A stretch of DNA of 40,765 nt, taken from NCBI GenBank assembly GCA_002867475.1, contig PKTL01000081.1, forward strand, positions 1-40,765. The letters are read 5' to 3'. Shown here piece by piece: positions 9,444 to 17,213 of this stretch (position 1 is the first letter of the stretch; every line of letters starts with the position of its first letter). The position numbers and the translations under genes are program-made. This stretch comes from Candidatus Woesearchaeota archaeon. GTDB taxonomy: Archaea; Nanobdellota; Nanobdellia; Woesearchaeales; BM511. Under the pieces are notes generated by a model. It was given only the letters and a program-made list of their open reading frames with translations. It was not told where the DNA came from and made no database searches.

Positions 9444-10243
9444 AGTGTTGGCTCCTTTATCCTAAACATGTATTTTTCTGGTCTCACCTGTCCTGAGACT
9501 CCATCTTTTATCACTAGATCAGTATAATATTTTCCTGATGTAAAGCTTGAGTCAATAGGTATAACTATCCTAGCAAGGAAATATCCGTCCTTGTAAGGTG
9601 GTTTTCCTACATAAACAACCAAATCCTCAACGTCGTACCCTCTAATTATCTGGTTTGCTTCGTTTCGAAGCGTAAAATGTATCGATAAGCTGATGTTTCC
9701 ATTTATATCTTCTTGAAGATTATACATTTCTACAAAAAGGTAAGCTGTCGCACCTGGCGAGAACTGGTTATTATTTGCTTCTCCAGACTTAAATATTGAA
9801 TTATATGTAAATATGTGATTCACAACAAAAAATCCGTTTTCTAGAACATCATCAATGAATTCTTCATCTTCAACAAGACCTTCATCAATAAATTCTTCTG
9901 TTGAAAAAGCGTCATCAGAAAGCCTATTATCCTCTTGTTCTGCTGCTTCAGCCATTCTTTTTTCTTCTAGAAGTGTTGCGAAGTCTTTTCTTTCAGTAGT
10001 TCGCTCAGTTCTATCAGTTGTATCATCACCATCACCACCATCAAATATGCTATCAAAGCTTGGGAAAGCTGATGATTCACCATCAACAGTTACAACATCA
10101 AACTGAGCTTTCAAGTTTAGATAATATACTGAATAAAATGATGCTGTAAGAAGTAATAGTGTTATAATTAGAAAAGTCATCCAACCATCATTTGTCTTAA
10201 TGATTTGGGTTCCATAATTTTGGTATTGCCTTTGGTCAACCAT
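9440..10243 (-). CDS. Membrane-anchored protein with an acidic linker and C-terminal beta-sandwich
   Basis: The 267-residue protein has a short cytoplasmic N-terminus and one membrane segment (about 21-41, WMTFLIITLLLLTASFYSVY). A charged, Asp/Glu-rich linker (about 60-130) is followed by a C-terminal domain of alternating strands (about 135-267) that resembles an Ig-like or CARDB-like beta-sandwich. It starts 2 nt after the stop of the 1044-residue gene, with GGAGG about 13 nt upstream, and its stop overlaps the next ATG. With the 469-residue protein it forms the middle block of the operon, which shares one plan: an N-terminal anchor, an acidic spacer and an outer domain. I do not recognise a named family. 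Confidence 0.75.
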   Translation of the reverse strand: MVDQRQYQNYGTQIIKTNDGWMTFLIITLLLLTASFYSVYYLNLKAQFDVVTVDGESSAFPSFDSIFDGGDGDDTTDRTERTTERKDFATLLEEKRMAEAAEQEDNRLSDDAFSTEEFIDEGLVEDEEFIDDVLENGFFVVNHIFTYNSIFKSGEANNNQFSPGATAYLFVEMYNLQEDINGNISLSIHFTLRNEANQIIRGYDVEDLVVYVGKPPYKDGYFLARIVIPIDSSFTSGKYYTDLVIKDGVSGQVRPEKYMFRIKEPTL

Positions 10244-10245
10244 AT

Positions 10246-13200
10246 TTAATCATCATCCTCCAACACCATCGAACAATAATCTGTTGTTTCATCTTCAAGT
10301 TCAAATATGTCACCACTAAAAATTCCTGAGAAAGCCTGAACTGCAGAAACTAATGCATTAATCTTGCTTATAACATGAGTAACAGCACAAGCAGCATTTA
10401 AAGTTGCGCCGCCTGTAGGAGCACATACAGGAGGTAATTTACATCCATAATTTAATATCATACCTATTACAGCTACAGGATTTTGTGCAAATAATCTTAT
10501 TATCGATGCAAACATCTGTAATAAAATTGAAAATGGCATACTATTATAGAATTGACCATATACAAAGATACAAGTAGCATAAGCTTTCTGACCCTCACAA
10601 ACATAAGGTTGCATACCTTGTTCAACAACTTGATTTTCAAGACAATAGACATATTTACAATCTATATTTCTTTTCTGTTTCAAATTATATAATACACCTG
10701 GAATGCATAAAAGAAGTATTGAATAAAGCATACTTTTCTTTGCAATATCCCAATAAGAACCAACAAGTTCACCTCTAAGCTTGGCCAAAGATTGATCAGT
10801 TGATAAGCCAGTAACTGCAAAAATAATTATCTCTTTAACAGTAGTATCCATATCTTCATCACCACTAGTCATTCTTTCTGTGATGAACTTCGGAACTAAG
10901 CTACAATCAGCAAAATTACATAGATTATTTATAAAAGTGCCAATACCTTCAAAAACTGTAGCTATACCAAAATCTGCGGTACAAACACCCATTTTTGCAG
11001 GCGGATTCCAATTCAAAACTTCAGCAGCTATAGCAAATGCAGCACTTATACCTGTATAAATAGTATTAGCAGTATTCCAAACCTGACACATCTGCTGTAT
11101 CATCTCTATCAGACCCATCATGTCATCAATCCACATCTGAGATTCGAGGTCGCTTTTCAAATCCTCAATTTTATTTTTCAGCTCTTCGCCTGCTTTGTAT
11201 TGTGATGTATAAGTAGGGATAGTGAAAGTCATGTTCATCTCAAAACCTTGGTAACGAACACCGTTGCTTGCTGAAATTATCATTATAGGACAAGTGTATT
11301 CTAAATTATCATTGTTTGGTATGTCAACCTTATTCAGCTGCACTTCGAAAAGCAGTTTGTCTTCATCTTGATAAGGTTTTGTCGCTCTAAATATTGTTGC
11401 ATCCCTAAATGCTTTTGTAGCATTAGGATCGTTTGAAACACATTCAGTGCTTTGTAAGAAATCAAGTGATAATGATCTTGCTCCAGGAGTGTTTCCATCT
11501 AATTCTTTTGTCACAAAAACACTTACATAGTCTAATGGAAAATAGGGTAATGTTACGAGGTCGACTTTTTCTGGAATCACACTATCATCAAGTAATCTCC
11601 AGAAATCTCTTGAGTCTTCAGATACTGTAAGAACTTCAACTTCTGATTCATATTCAAGCAGGTTTCCTGCACAGTCATATATGTCAAAATAGACAGGTAT
11701 CATTCCTGTTGAGTCTGCTCTAACAACAGAATTCCAGACACATTCATACTCGTTTCCACGTAAATGCCTGCAATCTGTAGCCACATTATCATAACCTTGA
11801 GATAATCTTGAGAAGTTTGCGTATGCTTCTTCTACACAACTCGTGTCTTCATGAACTTTTAATTTAAAAGTTATCTGGTCTCCATCATCAACCCAAGGAT
11901 GACCTCCACCCATCGCTTCAAAGTACTCTTCTGATTCATCAAAATAAGGAGGTTCACTATCATAGATTATTATACTGCTCGCATCTTCAAATATGTTACC
12001 TATATCATCATAAGATTCACCAAGCCTTACTTCAAAAGGACCACCTTCTTCCAAAGTTACAGGATAAGATAATAAACATATCCATGATGAGCCTGTCTCT
12101 TCACATGAATCAACCCATCTATCATTATAATTGACTCTACCAAGGTTCAAGCTGACTAATTTCTTTGTGAAGGTTTTGGATCCTGATAATATTTCAACCT
12201 TAAAATCAGTTCTTTCTTTAGCATAACATTGACCTGATTCCCTTGAGCAATAGGTTGTTCCTAAAAGGTCAACAACAGGCCGGACATTATCTTCGCTTAA
12301 TACTTTTGTGAATGCTTGATTATCTATAGAATAACCCATAGTGTCACTAGCACTTATCCTTATCTCAACAACTCCTGATGAAGGATTCAATTGATATCCA
12401 TCGCTTCCACCAGAGACCTCTTCTGAAACGCAGACATAATTATAATCATTCTCACTTGAGCAATCAAAAGATACATCAGCATACACTGATTTCAAATACA
12501 TAGTATTTGTTAATTCTGAAAGATCTGCTTTGACACTTGCAGGATCAAGATTTCTATCATTTATCTGAAATGTCACAAACACGCTTCTGTAAAAGCTTGG
12601 ATCTGCTTCGGTTGAAACAAGAGTTACTTCTTCCTGTGTTGCTGAATCTATAAATTTTATCGTTCCTGCAAGAACTGTTGGGCTTTCAGCATCATAATAT
12701 ATTATTACTTCTTCGCTTACTGCAGAATTTCCTAAATTATCCTCAACAGATAATGCGAATCTATATTCACCGCTTGTTGTTATACCAAGATCCACACCTG
12801 ACATACTGACAACACAATCATTTGGCGATGTAGTTATTTCTAGATCAATAGGTTCTGTTGTTGCACTTAATATTCGCGCTTTTTTAATTCCTGAACAGGA
12901 ATTTCCCGATGTTTCACTTGACATCCTTATTTCTTTTATATCAAGGTCTGTTTTTATCTTGCCATCATTTGCATCTTGATACACTCTAAATGATTCTATC
13001 AAAGGAGCTGCATTATCAACTTTCATTATCACACTTTTTGATGAAATAGGGTTTGTATCTGGGTCAAGCTCGCTTAATACATATGATGCAATATCATTGT
13101 GCGTTGTTGGAAGTGAGCTTGTTGGTTTAAGACTGCAATCATACTTACTTGTTGTTGAATTAAATATGCAATTGAAAGGTCTTGAGCTTGGAGAATCTGA

Positions 13201-13380
13201 AAAAACAACTGTCGGATTATCCGATCTAACATCTATCCTAATATTATCATTGCCTCTCAGATAACCATTGTAACCATCTTGACCCCCTGCATATACAACA
13301 GTTATATCTGCATAAGCTAACGCGCTAAGAAAAGGTAGTGTTAGTACCAACATTATCATAAAGCTTGCTTTTCCTCTCAT
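10246..13380 (-). CDS. Giant secreted cysteine-rich protein, paired with prepilin-like copy A
   Basis: This 1044-residue protein has a signal peptide (about 1-24, MIMLVLTLPFLSALAYA) and then several Ig-like beta domains to about 720, each with cysteine pairs. A coiled, hydrophobic helical section from about 727 to the end is rich in cysteine. The helical part holds C-x6-ANT, then CIPGV, then CLE-x12-C-x8-C. The 1630-residue protein at 386-5278 repeats this in the same order with nearly the same spacing, so I consider the two homologous. The ATG overlaps the stop of the 707-residue prepilin-like gene. The helical end may be membrane-embedded or a packed disulfide bundle. An extracellular structural role is inferred; no enzyme motif was seen. 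Confidence 0.8.
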   Translation of the reverse strand: MRGKASFMIMLVLTLPFLSALAYADITVVYAGGQDGYNGYLRGNDNIRIDVRSDNPTVVFSDSPSSRPFNCIFNSTTSKYDCSLKPTSSLPTTHNDIASYVLSELDPDTNPISSKSVIMKVDNAAPLIESFRVYQDANDGKIKTDLDIKEIRMSSETSGNSCSGIKKARILSATTEPIDLEITTSPNDCVVSMSGVDLGITTSGEYRFALSVEDNLGNSAVSEEVIIYYDAESPTVLAGTIKFIDSATQEEVTLVSTEADPSFYRSVFVTFQINDRNLDPASVKADLSELTNTMYLKSVYADVSFDCSSENDYNYVCVSEEVSGGSDGYQLNPSSGVVEIRISASDTMGYSIDNQAFTKVLSEDNVRPVVDLLGTTYCSRESGQCYAKERTDFKVEILSGSKTFTKKLVSLNLGRVNYNDRWVDSCEETGSSWICLLSYPVTLEEGGPFEVRLGESYDDIGNIFEDASSIIIYDSEPPYFDESEEYFEAMGGGHPWVDDGDQITFKLKVHEDTSCVEEAYANFSRLSQGYDNVATDCRHLRGNEYECVWNSVVRADSTGMIPVYFDIYDCAGNLLEYESEVEVLTVSEDSRDFWRLLDDSVIPEKVDLVTLPYFPLDYVSVFVTKELDGNTPGARSLSLDFLQSTECVSNDPNATKAFRDATIFRATKPYQDEDKLLFEVQLNKVDIPNNDNLEYTCPIMIISASNGVRYQGFEMNMTFTIPTYTSQYKAGEELKNKIEDLKSDLESQMWIDDMMGLIEMIQQMCQVWNTANTIYTGISAAFAIAAEVLNWNPPAKMGVCTADFGIATVFEGIGTFINNLCNFADCSLVPKFITERMTSGDEDMDTTVKEIIIFAVTGLSTDQSLAKLRGELVGSYWDIAKKSMLYSILLLCIPGVLYNLKQKRNIDCKYVYCLENQVVEQGMQPYVCEGQKAYATCIFVYGQFYNSMPFSILLQMFASIIRLFAQNPVAVIGMILNYGCKLPPVCAPTGGATLNAACAVTHVISKINALVSAVQAFSGIFSGDIFELEDETTDYCSMVLEDDD

Positions 13381-15500
13381 TTGAATATCGGCCTCGTCAA
13401 GTTATAGTTTTCCATATAGATATCTGATAATTCTCCAAGGAGTTCCATCTCATCAGTACCTACATTAATATTAGGTTCATAAAAATTAGGCACTAATATA
13501 TTTATCTCAATAGATGATGAATTGTATAATTCTTCAGGCATTATCTCAAAATACACATCATTACTACCATTCACATTTATTGATGCTGTCATACTCATAT
13601 TTACATTTTGTCCGCCTGCTTTAGCAACAAATTCCCTATCATCAAGATATATAAGATTTAGATAATATTTTCCAGGATAAAACTCTTTTTCAACAATGGT
13701 AAAATTCTTATCAATCATTATTGAATCCATTATCCTTTCTTTGGAAATAGAATCTCCTTTTCTTTCATATTGTATAATTAAATTTTCATGAGGATATGTT
13801 CCATTCATAGACACCATCGGAGTTGATCCATTAAGAACCCAATTGTTTATTTTTTCCAATACTAATTTATTTATAGAAATCTCTAATTTTTTCTTTGGAT
13901 ACATCACATATTCTTGATAATCTGTCTTGTTTGATGAGAACAAATACATATCATAACTATCAAGGTAATCCTTGTGAGACAGAACTATATAACCCATCCC
14001 CGATTGGAATTTTCCTGTATAATAACCTTCATGGTCTGTTATTCCTTCCTGACACTGCACATCAACAAATGCTGACCTGACATCAACATCTGGAATCTCA
14101 TAATTATCGGTGTAATCTATTGCTTTAACGGTTATATCTCCCGTTTTCTTGAATTCATCTCCACATATATCCATTACTTCTGTATTCATCATACCCATAT
14201 TATTCTGATAATTATCACTACTATAAGCATATACTGCTTGATTATTTCTAAGGTTTGATTCAAGAGCAAAATAAAATGACCAACCTTCATTATTGAATGC
14301 AACTGGATCGGTTATCTTAACAAGGACTGGATAAGATACGTCGTAACTGAAATCATATCTTGTCATTCCAAGACCTATAAAGCTCAAGAAAGGGTTTGAT
14401 CCAGAATCAGGCGATATCACATCACCTCTTCTGGGATTTATGTCAACGTGAAGCTCCCAATTAGGCATGTACATGAATTCAACATCTAAAGGGAATAAGG
14501 CATCATAGTTTAAATCAACTATATAGTTCATCTTGTTTATCATCTCATCCCATGTGCTTGATCCATTATCCATCTGGATCTTCAACAAGGATAAGGTATT
14601 TGTAACCTTGATGCTTGGAATATTTGCTTGGAGCATTCCCCTTAGATGATCTTCGACTTCTGATTGCCTCCAGGATTTGCTTCCTGAATTAGCGCTAAAA
14701 TCTGTTCCACCATACATAGGAGGTATCATCCCTTCGATTCCCCCAAAAGAGGTTATGAGATTTGCAAGATTCTCTTCCAAAAAATAAGTATCCTTTTCTC
14801 TACCCGTAATCATTTGAGCAAGCCAATAAGCATAATATAGTTTTACATCGAATCTTTTTTCAAAATATCTAAGCTCTGTTTGGTGGTTTCCGTAAGTTAT
14901 ATTCACGGGGTAATCAAGCCTTACTACAACAGTGTTTTCCTGAACATCAGTTGCTGCAATTGGATACTGATCAAGCACTGTCATTCCTTGTTCTATAAAT
15001 CCTTGATAACCATTTAAGCATGTTGCAAGATTATCTTCAATGTAATAGCTTATCTGGTTTTCAATAGAGATCGGGTCGCTTGATGATGAAAGAGTTGGTA
15101 CGTAATCAGCTTTAAATTCACAATTTGTTTGGCAATCATTAGGACTATTCATATACATCCAGTAAGGAATTACCATGTTTGTTCCTTCAACAAGTTCTAA
15201 CCCAGTGCTTTCGGTTTCCATTCCTGGAAGAATAATTGTTGTTGATCTATTTAATTCAACATAACCTCCCCCTTGACCTATCAACATTAATGCATCAGTT
15301 CCAACTTCTTCAAAACACCTATATACAAAATCACTTACAGTTTGTGTCTCATCAGTCAATTTTCCTGCATTATATTCAAGATCCTTGCTTTCTGCAATTG
15401 TCTTGTTGATATACATTATGACTGCTGTTGCTAGAAGCATTATGATTCCTATTATTATGAAGATTGTCACCTGGCCTTTTCTGGATTGAGCAATCTTCAT
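13377..15500 (-). CDS. Large prepilin-like surface protein, copy A (class III signal peptide)
   Basis: I place the start at the ATG at 15500. It forms an ATGA overlap with the upstream stop and has GGAGG at 15508-15512, 7 nt away; an in-frame TTG at 15527 lacks such support. The 707-residue product begins MKIAQSRKGQVTIFIIIGII, a basic leader ending in KGQ followed by a hydrophobic helix, as in class III signals. It is paralogous over its length to the 646-residue protein at 5275-7215 and shares the FVxxC, GGxY, IPYW, RLDYPV and CQxGITD landmarks. A late domain (about 480-560) looks like a carboxypeptidase regulatory-like beta fold. It is followed at once by the 1044-residue giant gene, repeating the arrangement of the copy B pair. 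Confidence 0.82.
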   Translation of the reverse strand: MKIAQSRKGQVTIFIIIGIIMLLATAVIMYINKTIAESKDLEYNAGKLTDETQTVSDFVYRCFEEVGTDALMLIGQGGGYVELNRSTTIILPGMETESTGLELVEGTNMVIPYWMYMNSPNDCQTNCEFKADYVPTLSSSSDPISIENQISYYIEDNLATCLNGYQGFIEQGMTVLDQYPIAATDVQENTVVVRLDYPVNITYGNHQTELRYFEKRFDVKLYYAYWLAQMITGREKDTYFLEENLANLITSFGGIEGMIPPMYGGTDFSANSGSKSWRQSEVEDHLRGMLQANIPSIKVTNTLSLLKIQMDNGSSTWDEMINKMNYIVDLNYDALFPLDVEFMYMPNWELHVDINPRRGDVISPDSGSNPFLSFIGLGMTRYDFSYDVSYPVLVKITDPVAFNNEGWSFYFALESNLRNNQAVYAYSSDNYQNNMGMMNTEVMDICGDEFKKTGDITVKAIDYTDNYEIPDVDVRSAFVDVQCQEGITDHEGYYTGKFQSGMGYIVLSHKDYLDSYDMYLFSSNKTDYQEYVMYPKKKLEISINKLVLEKINNWVLNGSTPMVSMNGTYPHENLIIQYERKGDSISKERIMDSIMIDKNFTIVEKEFYPGKYYLNLIYLDDREFVAKAGGQNVNMSMTASINVNGSNDVYFEIMPEELYNSSSIEINILVPNFYEPNINVGTDEMELLGELSDIYMENYNLTRPIFK

Positions 15501-16408
15501 TGTGCTGCCTCCACTCGTTTCATGCAATCAAAATAATAGAATGGGAACCTTATCCCTTTGCATAATGTTTTTGAGTTTGGATCCTCCTTGTTAAGCTGAG
15601 CAGCGATGTAGAAGCAAAGATCAGGGTTTTGGCTTTTCTGACAATACAAGGATGATTCTATCAACCCTTTATCTTTCAATTCAAATATTAATTGGTTTGC
15701 CTGCACATAACTTTCCCTAAAGAAAAGATTTGCGTAAAACATTGTTCCAATTATTAGACATAGCCAGATGAATACCAATGAAATCATGAAAAGCTTATCT
15801 GTTGCGTGAACATGATATTCAGGTTTTGGATGTAGGAAGTAGTATTTTTTTGACATCAAGAAAAGAAGAGTTATTATGTTCAATATCAATACTAGTACGA
15901 ATGAAAAATTTATGTAGCTTCGAATCGCTCCAACAAAAAGGCTTCGAATTGAAAAGATTGAAAGAAGAGTATTAAATATGACAAGGCCAAAAAATATGTT
16001 TATCAAGTAGTAATGTTTTATGTCCTTTTTTGCTATCCCATAAATCATGTAGAATATTAATCCTATGATTGCTGCATTTACTAAAAATGATGGAAATCCA
16101 CTTATGAAAAGGCCAAAAACCATCGCTTTTTTCAAGTATAATCCAGTCAACCCATAGAAAAATGCTAGAATAAATAGATATACTGTCATGACCCTCATTC
16201 CAAGAGGCAGATCATGTTCAATCTTCAAGAATTTCTGGTAAAGGCTTTTTTCAGGTTTATTGTTTTGTTTATGGTGTGTAGTTGATGATTTTTTTTTAGT
16301 TGTGGAAGTTGCCTTTTTAGAAGAAACAATTTTTTTTGTTTTTGGAGCCTTATGGCTTTTAGAATTGTTTACGCCACTCCTCTTTTTCACAGTACTTTTA
16401 GCTGTCAA
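15497..16408 (-). CDS. Multi-pass membrane protein with a basic N-terminal tail, first gene of the surface operon
   Basis: The 303-residue protein starts with about 55 residues rich in lysine, serine and threonine. About five or six membrane segments follow between 70 and 245. The C-terminal part (about 250-303) has four cysteines (YCQKSQNPDLCFY, LCKG, DCMKR) and is probably outside the cell. The start is a TTG supported by a GGTGGG ribosome site about 10 nt upstream. Its stop overlaps the start of the prepilin-like gene. I do not know the family. As first gene of the operon with a basic cytoplasmic tail, it may be an assembly or anchoring factor, but that is inference. Confidence 0.75.
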   Translation of the reverse strand: MTAKSTVKKRSGVNNSKSHKAPKTKKIVSSKKATSTTKKKSSTTHHKQNNKPEKSLYQKFLKIEHDLPLGMRVMTVYLFILAFFYGLTGLYLKKAMVFGLFISGFPSFLVNAAIIGLIFYMIYGIAKKDIKHYYLINIFFGLVIFNTLLSIFSIRSLFVGAIRSYINFSFVLVLILNIITLLFLMSKKYYFLHPKPEYHVHATDKLFMISLVFIWLCLIIGTMFYANLFFRESYVQANQLIFELKDKGLIESSLYCQKSQNPDLCFYIAAQLNKEDPNSKTLCKGIRFPFYYFDCMKRVEAAQ

Positions 16409-16451
16409 TCTATACTACCCACCAAATCACTAAATAAATTCTTGATTAATT

Positions 16452-16462
16452 CATTTAAATAT
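16452..16462 (-). promoter_or_regulatory. Possible TATA box for the surface operon
   Basis: On the minus strand this reads ATATTTAAATG, about 45-55 nt before the TTG start at 16408. That leaves room for a short leader carrying the GGTGGG site. Other AT-rich options nearby cannot be excluded. Confidence 0.35.
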
Positions 16463-16511
16463 CTATCGATTTTTTTAGAGAGAATCTTATAAAAAAAGTA
16501 GATATACAAAA

Positions 16512-17174
16512 TTATTCACAGTCACATTTAGGAATAGTTCGTTTTTTTATATGCTTATACTTTTTTTCTAATAAGCAAAGCAGCTTACATAAATCATCAG
16601 GATTGAATATCAAGATAAGAGAACCTTCTATCTTTTTACCTGAATCCTTTATGCTTAAAGTGTTGTTAACGAAAAGAAATTCAAAATCATCATATCCTAA
16701 ATTATTTGTTACAAAATCAAATATTGATGCAGAATTATCTAATGCGAGATGAGGAAGTGAAGGAAGTAATTTCAATCCAGAAAACTCAGCAAGACTATTA
16801 AGATATGAACCAGTAAGGATATTGCTTACTTCTTTTATAACACTGATGCCTTCTTCATCCAGTAATGTTACATTATCATTTGTTATCTCTTTTATCAGCT
16901 CGATAGCTTCATCATTCTTGAAAAGGCATACAAGAACCCCTTCCAAATCTTCTAACACTTGTAGATGGACACCTACAAATACCTCATCAATAGGAAATAT
17001 TTTGTAAATGTCTTTTTTCTTGACTATACCTAGATCTGGCCAAGTTATCTCTACTTCTTTATCTGTTAATTGGCTAAGTGCTGTGCTACTGTGACCAAAA
17101 CCAATATTTGCTACTTCTTGAAGAATGCCTTTACTTCGTTCTGATAATTCTACTGAAAATTTTGGAAGTTTCAT
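16512..17174 (-). CDS. cheC: CheC-like protein phosphatase
   Basis: The 220-residue length fits CheC, which dephosphorylates the response regulator CheY in archaeal and some bacterial chemotaxis systems. The family carries two active-site helices of the form D/S-x3-E-x2-N. The second is intact here as S111-x3-E115-x2-N118 (SVIKEVSN). The first keeps E20 and N23 (QEVANIGFGHSSTALSQL), but the preceding position is G16, so only one site looks canonical. A CDCE tail is unusual. A TATA-like box about 23-34 nt upstream suggests a leaderless mRNA, although the gene also follows metG by only 39 nt. No other chemotaxis gene is visible. The target could be CheY or a different regulator. Confidence 0.85.
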   Translation of the reverse strand: MKLPKFSVELSERSKGILQEVANIGFGHSSTALSQLTDKEVEITWPDLGIVKKKDIYKIFPIDEVFVGVHLQVLEDLEGVLVCLFKNDEAIELIKEITNDNVTLLDEEGISVIKEVSNILTGSYLNSLAEFSGLKLLPSLPHLALDNSASIFDFVTNNLGYDDFEFLFVNNTLSIKDSGKKIEGSLILIFNPDDLCKLLCLLEKKYKHIKKRTIPKCDCE

Positions 17175-17196
17175 AAATTTTTTAATGGAAATAAGG

Positions 17197-17208
17197 GTTT
17201 AAAAATTT
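17197..17208 (-). promoter_or_regulatory. TATA-like box for cheC
   Basis: On the minus strand it reads AAATTTTTAAAC, 23-34 nt before the ATG at 17174. No ribosome site is present, which fits a leaderless transcript. Confidence 0.45.
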
Positions 17209-17213
17209 TTTTG

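Noticed and set aside
15498-15527. Longer start (TTG at 15527) for prepilin-like copy A
   Set aside because: The ATG at 15500 has GGAGG at 7-nt spacing and an ATGA overlap with the previous gene, and it places the basic leader right at the N-terminus.
386-16408. Archaellum or classic type IV pilus operon
   Set aside because: No secretion ATPase, platform protein of TadC/FlaJ type or prepilin peptidase is encoded, and the prepilin-like proteins are far too long.
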